A stretch of 64,000 nucleotides of DNA, taken from contig NC_088325.1 in assembly GCF_910592395.1 (NCBI RefSeq), forward strand, positions 12,590,109 to 12,654,108. The letters run 5' to 3'. Positions 1 to 17,400 of this stretch are shown here, piece after piece. The translations under genes and the position numbers were made by a program. The notes below the pieces were generated by a model that had not been told where the DNA came from, ran no database searches, and saw nothing but the letters and a program-made list of their open reading frames with translations. The DNA is from Lineus longissimus. Its lineage: Eukaryota; Nemertea; Pilidiophora; Heteronemertea; Lineidae. Positions within the stretch are counted from its first letter, which is position 1. Every line of letters begins with the position of its first letter.

Positions 1-6003
<6,003 letters not shown>

Positions 6004-7400
6004 AGTTGAGGAAGATGTGTGCTAGATCACAAATGTGGACAATATTGATGAGGTCATGGATTTGGTATAGACAGTGTTGGCTGGGTGACAGACAGTGTTG
6101 GTCAAGTTGTGGTGTTTATAAATAGGACTTGACATGGTTGCAGTAGTACTAATTGTGTCTATCGAGGCCTGGCCGGTGTGAGTAGGCATGCTGGGAATGT
6201 CGTCATTTGCATGAGTTCTGATTGCACCAGTGAAGAAAGGGTGCAAGGTGTTTATATCTTTAGGAAGACATTTGTTCTATGGTCGATTGTACACAGTGTG
6301 TTGGGGACAAACAGTTTTATTAGATAGGGCATACAGTATATTGTGTTCATATAAAAGCCTTGGACAGTGGTGATTAATGCTTGTCTATATGTTGAGGATG
6401 CATGTCGTAATGATGACTTGGGAAATGTTGGCAGAGGTTTGTATTGAGATGCCATAATATGGGAGATCCCTGATGAAAAAAACCCAAAATAATGTGTATT
6501 TTGAGAAGAGAAAACTACAGCCAATCATGATTTTGCCGTTTGTCAATCTGAACTATTGGGCAGGTAGGCTATAAAAGAGGGCAGCACACACGTTGCCTCT
6601 GCTAGTGTCGAGCCACGCTTTGGTTGATGAACATTTAAAATGTATGCTTTCTCTGTGTACTCTCAATTGCTTTCAACTTATCATGAGAAAGATTGTGGGG
6701 ATGTTTCTTTGTAACGCTTAAAAAATGTGTAAAGAAGTTGTACATAGAATTATGTATGTAGTACACAAGATGAAATACTTACAACCTTTTGAATTGTGTA
6801 TACATTGAAATCTTGAGGATGGATTTTTTTTCACACATGTACATGTAATTTGGTCGCAGAGTTTATCCTGTGGGTACTCCAAGGGTTGTTGGATATCCAA
6901 TGTTGATGAATCATTTCCAACCAATTTGGGTTAATTTTTCCAAAGGTTACCTATGAAGACCGCATATATCTTGGGACAGTTTTCTGGCCTTATTTGAAAG
7001 GATAGCATTGAGGACACCAGAATGTCCAGGTTTACAGATATATTTCTTGGAAATAGTGTGAAATGAAATGAAGGATGATCAGATAAATTGAAAGATTTTT
7101 GGTAATTTTGACATAATCATGTACTGTTTTTTACTTTCGGACGTTTTTTTGCATTTTCAGTTGAATTCTGAAGCTGTCACTTTCAGTTCTAAAAGAGAAA
7201 TTGCTATTTATAGCTTGTGCCTAAAATTGAACATTACTCTATTATTTATTTTTGTGTGGTATTATCACAGACAGTGATTTCAAAAGTTATGATATAAATA
7301 TTGTATGTAAAAATATTCTGTTCACATTAGAACACTTATGTTGTTGTATTTCAAAAGTAATCTAAACTAAAGCTATGTTTCTTCTTGCGTTCTTTCTTAC
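6004..7400 (+). other. Probable DCAF8 3' UTR
   Basis: AT-rich, T-rich sequence follows the stop codon with no splice signals or coding pattern that I can support. No canonical AATAAA was seen; TATAAA near 7293 is a weak alternative poly(A) signal. The 3' end is therefore unknown and 7400 is arbitrary. Confidence 0.4.
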
Positions 7401-7669
7401 TTCCTATGTCCAATTGCCCAGTGCCCTTGCAAAAGAGGTGCCACAAATAATGTCCCTTGATATGTGACAGGCGCTTCAATGTGAATCAGTTGTCTCTAAG
7501 CTGGTTGTGACATTTCGCTGGACACTAGCTGTGGAGCAGTTGCATCATTATTGCTATGTGTGATTGTGGTCCTTATGCTTACATTTGTGAAATGTCCAGG
7601 TGACAATTTGTCCTGTCCGAAAGGTTGTGACAAAGGCTAATGTTGGCATGCTTGGCAGAATGTCTCCAC

Positions 7670-7728
7670 GGGTGATATAAAGACTAGCAAATGCTTTTGT
7701 CTCAAACTCCATGTACACTGACATGAAG
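7670..7728 (+). mobile_element. MITE family A, single-arm fragment
   Basis: Begins GGGTGATATAAAGACTAGC and continues AAATGCTTTTGTCTCAAAC TCCATGTACA, colinear with the left arm of the copy at 21204-21323 apart from a small deletion. The inverted right arm is absent, so it is a truncated insertion or the remains of an excision. Confidence 0.7.
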
Positions 7729-7993
7729 ATGGCATGGCATGAATTTGAATTTGTTCCGTCGGAGGATGTGACAAGGTCAATAGCGGGGTACATCGAACAA
7801 GCCCCTGAGCCTGCCACTGGTGAAACTCTCGTCCACCGTTGTTGATCCCATCAGAGAATCATATCTACTGTCGTTTGTGTGGGAAGATGGCTTGTGGCTG
7901 GGCTGAATCTGAATTTTGACAACTAAAGCAAGTCATTATCTCTGTCATTATCTCTAGTACTGATTACCTTCCAAAGGTACAGGACAACACTAT

Positions 7994-8711
7994 GGTCTCG
8001 TTAGGGAGTTTTTCCCGAATGTACGCGATGATGACGTACCCATTAACAGGACGTAACATTTATTTTAAAATGCGTTTCCAAAGTGAGAGCATGAGGACAA
8101 CCCATTTGTGTCGTATATCACTGGAAACGCCCGATTCCCCTGATTCTGCAGGATGTTAAATCGGGAATTTTATTCCTTTAAATAAATCATAAGCGTCGCA
8201 TTTGCTCCTAGCTCTGTTCACCATCCCAAATGCCACATGGCAATATTGCCAATTGGGCCGGACAATCACGGAAAACACCAAATATTATAAATTTTTTCCT
8301 GAATAATTCCTACAGTGACCATTCTCCCGCGAAAGATAGTTACTTACTCTACACAAAAATCAAAAGAAAATCGAGGGTCAACAATTGAACTTTTGAGATA
8401 TGTTGAATTTCGCACAAATCAGCGAAAAACGCACCAACTGGCTCTGGACGGCATTTCAACACGGGGCCGACGCACATCCCAAGTTCAGTGTACACAAACG
8501 TCGGCAACAACAGTAAAATGCGTAGATTCTTGTTAGCCGCCTATTGAGTAGCACTCTAGGTTTCAGAAATTCCCAAAAAATACGTCTTTGCGAAAACAAC
8601 AGCTAAATCAACACTGGCATGCTGTGAGAACCAAGGAATCAATAATTTGTTTAGGAACTACGGTTAGCGGTTGGCCACGCATGAATACAAAAATAACTCC
8701 CTAATGAGACC
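7994..8711. mobile_element. Non-autonomous TIR element, 718 bp, TAT target duplication
   Basis: The left end GGTCTCGTTAGGGAGTT is inverted at the right end as AACTCCCTAATGAGACC, one mismatch in 17. TAT flanks both ends in direct orientation (7991-7993, 8712-8714), so it is a real duplication rather than an extension of the palindrome. The interior has only a short ORF (8315-8536) with no recognisable transposase motif, so mobility would depend on an element elsewhere. Confidence 0.6.
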
Positions 8712-9946
8712 TATGAAATTGGCGTAGGCGACAGTAGCGCTGTCCCGCGGCAGAAAATTGAACTGAAATCTTCGTCCAAAACTCTCAGTTCTACTTTCTA
8801 CCGCTAGATAGCATTACTATCGCCTTACTTCCCTGTGAAATTCAGCATGTTTTTAGGCCTTAGGCATGAATATATTTTTTTGGTATTGCCAATGATATAA
8901 GACACAGGGTGGGGCCCATTAGCTGTATTTGCGCGTACTAGTCTTGCAAATAACCTCGACAGATCTACCATTTTTATTCACTTTCTTCATGTCTTTGACA
9001 AAGATTTCAAAAATTTGGATGACGGTTGTGGTGATGGACTTGAACTTAGGCCTACCTCCAAGCAATTGCGGTCCATTGCGTCTGGAGTGTAAATGGGGCA
9101 TCTGAAGCTAATAATTAGAATTAAGCACTCCAATCAAATGGATGTACAACTCTTCTACTGTTAGAGGGGACTGAGGGCTTCACTTCCCTCCAAGAGACAA
9201 TGTCACAACCAACTCAACACCAGCTTGAGCATGGGCTAAGCGCAGGTTGTGACATTGTCCCTATCAACCTGTTTGCAGCATGGTGAACAGAGAGGGCTAC
9301 TTATTCAGTATGTGCATTCCGGGGGGGGGGGGGCAAGATTAAATTTCACCTTGGACATTGTCAGACAGCTAGGCCATAATGACCGGTTGTGACATTGTCC
9401 CCGTGGCATATACCTCACTATTTTATACTTTACTAACATTATTTTTCTCTTCATTTACTCTTTTGATTCATTCATGTAGATATAGTATCATTAGTATTAT
9501 TATATCATTATTATCAATATGATTTTTATCTCGAAACCCCCTGAACCCGAACTTTATACACTGATTTCAGACTGCAACGAAGATCTCACCAAAACTGATT
9601 GCAACTGTCGAATTTCCTAGACATGTCCAAAACCACCTCACAACACCTGCGGAAATCGTTATTAGTGATCAGTATTTAGTCTCTTGTTTCATCGAGGAGG
9701 CACATTGAGGCGAATAGGTGCATTTTCCTCAGTCCTGGTCACCTAAATCCCAAGTTCTCCCTCTAAATCACAGTGAGCTAAAGGTAGATCAATATGCAGT
9801 ATGCAGACTTGACTCTGAAAGAGAATCGACTCTAACTTTAGTGCAAATCATCATTGGTTCCTCAAACTTTATCTTTATGTACGATTTCTAATAGCGTCAA
9901 GAGTGTGCCGAAATCTCCCAGCCAATGCTAGTTGATCAGGCCTCAA

Positions 9947-10400
9947 TGGACGATTTAGCGTCCATCGGGTGCTTTGGGAGAGATAGTTTATTTCTCAACC
10001 AGTCGTAAGGACAATTTAGCGTCCATAGCCCTCGTCTAAAGTGATGAACAAGAAAAACCAATGCTAACTGATTAGGCCTCAGACCTCTTTGGGAGATTTA
10101 TACATATATAATTATGAGTTTGCAACAGATCCTACAAACGATTTAGCGTCCATTGGACGGCAGCGTCCGTAAAAGAGATAAAGAGAAACCAGAGTCTTAT
10201 ATATGGACGATTTTGCGTCCATTGGATGCTTTTGGAGAAAAGTTACTTCTTCGACACCAGATCCAACAGTACGTCCGCAACGGACGGCACCGTCGAAGAG
10301 ATTAAGGGAAAACTGATACAAACAGTTTATGGTCTTCACTGACGATTTAGCATCAATCGGATGCTTTTGGAGCCAATATTTTAACGTCCGTTGAACTAAG
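9947..10400. repeat. Cluster of TGGACG-ATTTAG-CGTCCA hairpin motifs in diverged tandem units
   Basis: The 18-base imperfect palindrome occurs at 9947-9964 and in altered form near 10008, 10138, 10203 and 10339. It has a 6-base stem and an ATTTAG loop. The motifs are embedded in longer diverged units, each with CCAATGCTA, AGGCCTCA and CTTTGGGAG blocks (for example from 9921 and 10058). Conservation of the hairpin core exceeds that of the surrounding unit. Confidence 0.65.
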
Positions 10401-10530
10401 GTCTGTCCTTGTACCTCTGCGTAAGGTGATTAGCGTTCGCATCAGTCATATCGGTAAACCTTGGAGATGGTCCCTCGTCCGTACGGATATCTATGGAAAA
10501 AGGCGCTTGCGCCACTTGTCCTTAAGTCCC

Positions 10531-10640
10531 AAGGAGCGAATCGACTTCGATTTGAGGCGAAACGGCTACGACTTGGAGCGAAACAACTTCGATTTGGAGC
10601 GAAACGACTGGGGGCGAAAAGATCATGAAGTGAAACGACC
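10531..10640 (+). repeat. 21-bp minisatellite, GGAGCGAAACGACTTCGATTT type
   Basis: About five imperfect units of (G)GAGCGAAACGACTTCGATTT run in tandem, the last diverging to GGGGGCGAAAAGATC and GTGAAACGACC. The unit length is a multiple of three, so the frame stays open (LRRNGYDLERNNFDLERND). I take that as a by-product of unit length rather than evidence of a gene. Confidence 0.75.
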
Positions 10641-11391
10641 AGCTACTGGTGCTGCCACCTTATTGTAGATTAATGACCTACAAAGTTTGTTTTCTTGTGT
10701 TTTAAAGGTTTTTTGAAGGCCCATTTGAATCAAAATTAAGGTGTGCAATCAAAGTTATTTTTTTGCACCTTTTGAAATGCAATGTAGATTGTCTTTGGAG
10801 ATTTGGATATTATTCGAATGCAAAGATTTAATCAACAACTGACTCTAGAGGGCATTTAAAAAAGTAGTATAATCCGACCTTATCACATGATGCGTATGAA
10901 TATATATTCATTTACTTTGCGAATATATATGATGACAAGTCAAAGCGACATATAATTATATATATAAAAACCTTTATTCAATATTTCTTAGCACAATTAA
11001 TTGATAATCCGTCCCAAAAAATGGAACAGTAATACAGTTGTCAATGCACCTTTTTCAAGCGCGTCACATACTAGGAAGTGATAAATTTAGTGGAAAGCTG
11101 TCCAATGCAAAAAAAGTGCATGTAAATAATCCGTATTTTCAGCAATAAATACCCAATCAAATTCAATAAAGTGCAAGAGAGTGATAAAGTGAACATTTAT
11201 TGTTAGTTTGAAGCCCTTGTCGATTTGGAGTAACTTTTCTGTGGTCCGTTAAAGTGATTTTTAGGGGTGTGTTTTGGTTTGTCAGCCATGTTTTGGACAA
11301 CTTCCAGTTAAAGTTGTTGAGAGTAAAAAAGTGCCTTTTCTTCAGAAGCAATGATTTTTGCACCCTGAGGTACCCAAGTGAAGAAGAAGCC

Positions 11392-11441
11392 ATGTCCAGG
11401 AAGGATGAATCTAGGAGGTTATCATCCTTGTTTAGTGACAG
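11392..11441 (+). CDS. ARHGEF12: RhoGEF exon 1a (start codon exon)
   Basis: The ATG at 11392 has a good context (GAAGCCATGT) and encodes MSRKDESRRLSSLFSD plus two bases; the donor is GACAG|GTATGT. AG joins G at 30124 to form Arg. The frame stays open upstream to about 11254 without another ATG (RYPSEEEA precedes the Met), so the exon could begin earlier or be internal to a longer transcript. The next exon is 18.7 kb away. Confidence 0.7.
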
Positions 11442-14400
11442 GTATGTCATTGTTTTATAGATATTCATACACATCGTCATTCGTTATCATCATCATCATC
11501 ATCATCATTCATCATCAATTAGTCGAAGGTAAATCCTGTTGACTTTATTTTACGGCGTAATCTCATAGTATGTTATCCGCGCTAGCGGGTGTGGTGTACG
11601 TAAGCAGTGACTAGTCGGAGTGGCAGCATGAGTGGCGAGAGCTAAAATTTCCGGTGCGCCAGTCACGTTGGCACTGCTGTAGGGGTGTACATTTACCGCA
11701 GTTGTCCTTGCCCTGCCCGGACTATGGTATCCAGTCAAAACGTCCTCGCTTTCCAAGGTACCAAAACGTCCTCGGGTCAAAAACAATAGAGCACGTATAT
11801 TTATTTCCCGGGTATGATTATCTCGCATGTAGTACTAGTAGTTGACGTTTACAGCAGAAAACGATTCCAGAAATTTGATCTTTCAGATTTCACAGCATTT
11901 GAATAATTTTCGTATTACGAAAAGCGATAATGAATTAATGTATGGTTCATAAAATACAAACCTTATTTAGTCATACACAATGCAAATATACATATTCAGA
12001 TCAAACAGTTCAAATTGAGACACGGGACAAGTTCAGCGCCATATGTTTGGGCTTTGATACATAGTATTGTACTTGAATGTCATTGTCAGCTGCAGCACCT
12101 ACAAGTACAACTGCACAGTGAGCATGTGAAGTCCTGCTGAGGCAGAGCCAAGGTTTTTGCCAACATTTTAGCTCCACCCGAGCGGTCTTGGTGAGACAAT
12201 CAATACCAACAGTACAGTATCAAAGTATATTCTAATCTAAAACATCTTAGATTTTTTAGAACAATAAATGAAATAATGATGCTTCCAATCGTTTTGGTTG
12301 CCTAACCTGCATACACGTAACCGCTGAATTCAAAACTAGGCTTCAAAGGCACATAACACATTCACTGCGCACTATAAAGTGTGGTTCATTCTAAATCCAG
12401 GTGTTTAGAATTGCAATTGTCATCTATAGATCTACTGTCTATATATGTCATCTGTGCCATGTAACAGTTAAAAAAATCTTCATACTGGTATTATTAATTA
12501 TCGATTGGTTTAAAAAAATCAGAAAAACGCAAAGCCTCCAATGACTTGAGCAAACAACTTGATGTATGTGTGCAGTGGAGCAGGGGGAGGGCATGCTTTT
12601 ACAGAAGTGTTGTCCATTCTCTTAAACATTGTTGATTGTACATGTAGGCCTGTGTCAGTATTTCATTCGCCAGAGGGTAGCGTGAGCATGTGTACACCAA
12701 CGATATCAAGCTCGATTAGGACCAGTGCCTAGACTTTGTGACAATACTTATGTACAGGCCTACAGAGAGAGCTTAAGCTAATACAACCATGAAAACTTGG
12801 CTATGTAACCAACAGTCAGCTCCTACACTTGATTACCTCCGCAAGCCAGAGGGGAAAAGGCATTACGAGCCACGGGTAGAACAATCGTCTAAATCGATCC
12901 AAAGACCAACCAGATGATTACTATTTTATGCTTATCTTGTCTGAAGTTAATCGCAGTGTAAAGTCTGTGTCATTAAAACTTCAATGGAAAGATCTATGCA
13001 TTCTCTGTAGATATGTTGTATAATGTGCATGATTTCACAATGCAAGTTGGTATGAAACGACATGATTGAAGACCGAGTCCTTGCTGCCTTTCTCACACTA
13101 ACTTGGTTGTGAACTACATTATGTTTTCTACTGCCATTCAATTTCAATACATTTACGTATAATTTTTATTTGGAAAATTTAACACCCAGCAAGTTAAAAA
13201 AGGTTCTACTCCACAGAGTATGATTAAAAACAGGGCCTAGGACTCTAGGTTCAACGCCAACGCAGGGTCATTAGAAATAAGACAACCCAGACGACCCTGG
13301 TTGAATTTGTACATGTATGTTGCCTGGAACTGTACATGTATCACAGGGGTCTTACTCTTTGGCGCTCGCTTGCCATAGTGGCCGAATCTTAAGCATGAGT
13401 CTTGACAGAGTCGAGATCAGTGTTATTGTTGGGTGGTACATTCATGACATTTGTATCATTTGATTTTTGAATATGTTAGCAAGGCAATATGTCATGTGGT
13501 GATAAATCATGGTGGTCAATGTTACTTTTGAGAGGAGTCGTGAGCAACCTGGCATGTCCCAATGCATCAGGATCCCATCTTCCTGAAGTTAGTTGTCCAT
13601 GCAGCCAACACTTGCATGACTTAAACTCGCCGGTTTCGTCACCGCTGACAAAAAGCTGACTTCAAAATTTATTCAGCGTCATCCATGCTGCATGCTTGGC
13701 TGTACCCAGGACATTATTTGGAAATTCCAAATTCAAAACCTCATGAAATTCTTGACGAAAACTTGCGGGGCGTCTGCTCTCAAGTTGTGAAAGGGGGTTT
13801 ACCGTCTTAATTGATGGCGCATGTTGCACGAGATGAATTTGCCATAATAGCACAAACCCTGTGATTTGGACACAAAAGCCACCGGGATTAGAACGCTATT
13901 TTGGGGCAAAAATACAAAGCCAGCAGCTCTCTTTTCTCAGAATAGAAATAGAGATCTTGGGTCATTTTACATAGCATGTGATAGTGAGATTCCGTGTCCT
14001 TGTAAATCCTGGTTTTACTTGGTGGGTGAAAATCAGTCTCCTTCCAAGATTTTCACAGCATTTCTGTACAGCTGGTTGCTGTGAGATGCCGATAGACTTG
14101 GCACCAACTGGGTGTGGTCTGCTCGTCGCCCCATAACCCTGCGACATGCAACTCACACGTGTGGGACAGTCCAGTAAGAGTAGCCACAGCCGTCCGATGA
14201 GGGGGAGTTTGACTACATTGTGTGTCGGTATCGCTCCTTCAGCACTGATACATTTGTAGATTGGCATTTCTTTATCCAAATAAAAATACGCTGTGTGGCT
14301 ATTGATCACCATCCAAACTATTGGCAGGTCAGTCGATAATTGCAGCAGTTGTCTGAGGAGTGGTCAGTATGATGGCAATGGCTACATACAGCTGAAATGC

Positions 14401-17400
14401 CAACGGACAACACTGTGCTATGGAAACTTAAGCTTTCTTGACAATCAATTATGAAAGAGTGCCCTGAGTGGTTGTGCTCCTTTCACCTACTCGGTACTGC
14501 TGTTTCCAAAGCCAGAGCTGTCATATTTGTACATGTACACGTATGGTGACTGAGATCAATACTCGTAATAAACTTACTACTGCTAGCTGTCACTAATGTC
14601 AGTTGCTTCTGACTGAGTCTTGTTTGGCTTCCGGGCATAAGACATGTCAGAGCCTTCCCACAGTCGTGCCTGTGAGGCCCCTACCCCCGGCCATCAGACC
14701 TGACAGACCCTTTCTAGCAGTCAGACATGTCAGACCCTTCCCAGCAGTCAGACATGTCAGCTCTTTGACCTGTCACTAAGTGTCAGACCCTTTCGAGCAG
14801 TCAGAAATGTTGGTCTCTTCCAAGCAGTAAGACAAGTCAAACCCTCCTGCCTAGTCCAAAGCAGTCATACATGTCAAACCCTTCCCAGAAGACCGAGTCA
14901 GACCATCAAAACGTACAACCATCTGCCTAGTCCTAAGCTGTCATACATATCAGACCCTTCCCAGAAGTCGGAGAGTCAGACCATCAAAACATCACCATCA
15001 AAGATACTCGCATGTTGCTGTTGGGCCCTGTTGGGACTCGATTGTCTTGTGGCAATGCCAGTGTGTTGTTGACCCCTCAGTCAACCGATGGTACTGAAAA
15101 TGCTGTCGTCCACCCATTCAATACAAGTGGCATTAGATATACACCTGTATTCGTGATTAAGATTTCTCTGTCCATAGTTATATTGCAGGCAGGTATGTTT
15201 TCTGATCAATATTAAGTCCGCACACAGCAAGCATCTATTCGTATGTACATTGTGGAGAAGTTACGAATCTGGGAGGCCCAGTAACGCTGGCAACAAGATG
15301 GCTGCAAACATCCGTGTTCACCACAGAGCTGTGACATTGGATAGGTTTGTGTGTTAGGCAATCTTGGTCAAGTGGTCATTCGTGGCCTCCTTGATCACAA
15401 AATATAAGAAATATACAAAAAATGATTAGGTGTTGGGCTCTCAATCGAAATTGGGCTACACATCACATGTGTCATCTTCGGGAATATGCCTAAACATCAT
15501 TGTTCGATGAGGCATGCAATTCGTACAAAGACGATTTATGTTCTGCAGTTATTACAGCTTGCTAATAGTAATACACTTTTTCATAACATAAAATACCAAG
15601 CGAATACAATACCTTGTGTATATTGTGCCAGGAATTTTAAGCTTCGTTGGAGTGGGCTGATATTTAATCTCTGACAGATAAACAAGTAAGAATTGATTGA
15701 AATTTTATGATTTTTTCCAAGACACTGAAAACGTAGCCTATTGCAGTATTGGTGTTGGTCTCTGCTTGTAGAGTTGGGGGGGAGGGTCTGGGGTCTTCCT
15801 GACCTATCAGTTACATCCTTTGGGATGAATGTAGGATAGTGCACCGCGTCATCACGACTTGTGACAATATGCCTTTTCGCTCCACAGTCATACCAACAGC
15901 AAGAAAGGTACAGGCCAAAGTGGGGAAAATAAGAACTCTTAGTTACCAAAATGGGACTAAGCATGGTCTGGGGTTAGACTTTGTATCAGGTGTTCCCACC
16001 TCAGTCATCCACCACAGTGTTCTCCACAGGTTTTTCTCAAGATAGGGTGGTACCCTTGATTTTCAAAACGTTTTTCCAGTGAGCAACACAAGGTAGGTTG
16101 AGAGCAATTTAAGGTCGGGTGGCCCATAGAAACCCTCTGCAAAGTTCTAGAGCAAGGTAGGGTGGCTCTTCCAAGTTAGGGTGGTAAGCTGCCAAGGTAG
16201 GGTGGGCCACCCTGACAAATGGCCTTGTGGAGAACACTGCACCAGAGTAAGCCCCTCCAAAATCTTATTTATGGCTCCCACCGTCATAAAACCCGACTGA
16301 CTTCGGCTGACTTTATCATCTTGTGTGTACCGGGGCATTGCTGACCATAGAATGCATGGAGGACCAGCAGTGAACATGCAGTAGGTCCAACACAATGCCT
16401 ACATAGGTATATACCCTTCATAGACAAACAGTTCAAGCAGTGCATTGGACGGCAATGTCAAGCTTGGTCTGTGTACACTATTGTACAGTGACCAGCCAGC
16501 CTTGCCTTGTTTGTATTTGGTGTAGTATGGTCACAACCCCGAGCACTCTGTACATAAAACTGCCGGAATTGTCAGGGTTGGCGCAAATAGAAGACAGTGC
16601 ATGAACGGTCTGGGCACCGGAGTTCGTCTGATTGGGGGAGGGGGGAACTTTGTAGGTTGTGGTCAGATGTGGTCAGGACCCTGCGCACTCACTACATAAA
16701 ACTGCCCAAATTGTCAGGCTGGTGGCAACAATATTCAATAGCCCAACAATATTGAATATTGTTGCCTCCAGCCTGACAATTTGGGCAATTTGGCCATATC
16801 TGACCACAACCTGCATGGTTCCCCCCTCCCCCAATCAGACGAACTCCTGTGCCCAGACTGTTCATGCATTGTCTTCTATTCCAAGCCTGACAATTCGGGC
16901 AGTTTTGTGTACAGTGTGCTCGGGGTTGTGACCATACTTCATAAAATACAAACAAGGCAAGGTCGGCTGGTCACTGTGCAATAGTGTACACAGACCAAGC
17001 TTGACATTGCCGTCCAATGCACCACTTGAACTGCTTGGCCTCCAAGGAGGAGGATGAGGGTGGTGAACCTTGTTTGTAGCTGGTGAAAGATGACCCAAAG
17101 CCTGGGCACTCTGCTGCCACAACCTGACAGCAGTTTGTACAAGCCTGTGGCTGCCTATAAAGTTTGATGTCAATTGGACATGGTTGGGTAGTACTGATTG
17201 CACTGTAACTTCTTGACTTGGTAGGGAACTGAATTCATGCTCATAACATTGTTCATGTAGCCTGTTTAAAGACCAGGTATGAAGCAAAAGTAGCTGTTTA
17301 GTTTTAAGTTCTTCTGCCAGATGGAACTTGTAGTCCTGCCAAAACATTCTGGGCGTCATTATTTTAGCAACCAGGAAGTGACTTTGACAAGGTTATGTCA

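Larger units (their letters stand above)
7401..11391. other. Intergenic region between DCAF8 and the RhoGEF gene
   Basis: No coding exon can be supported. It contains one MITE arm (7670-7728), a TIR element (7994-8711), repeated GGTTGTGACA words (about 7505, 7624, 9246, 9384, and inverted near 9203), a 13-base G run at 9321-9333, a GGACG hairpin-motif cluster (9947-10400) and a 21-bp minisatellite (10531-10640). The RhoGEF promoter and 5' UTR should lie in its last part, but no TATA box or initiator is evident. Confidence 0.6.

Noticed and set aside
10426-10668. 80-codon ORF with RRNGYDLERNNFDLERND repeats
   Set aside because: Explained by a 21-bp minisatellite whose unit length keeps the frame open; no splice sites or conserved protein.
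16862-17359. 165-codon minus-strand ORF
   Set aside because: Much of it is the right arm of the foldback element and neighbouring non-coding DNA. No conserved motif, and its length is explained by the palindrome and chance.
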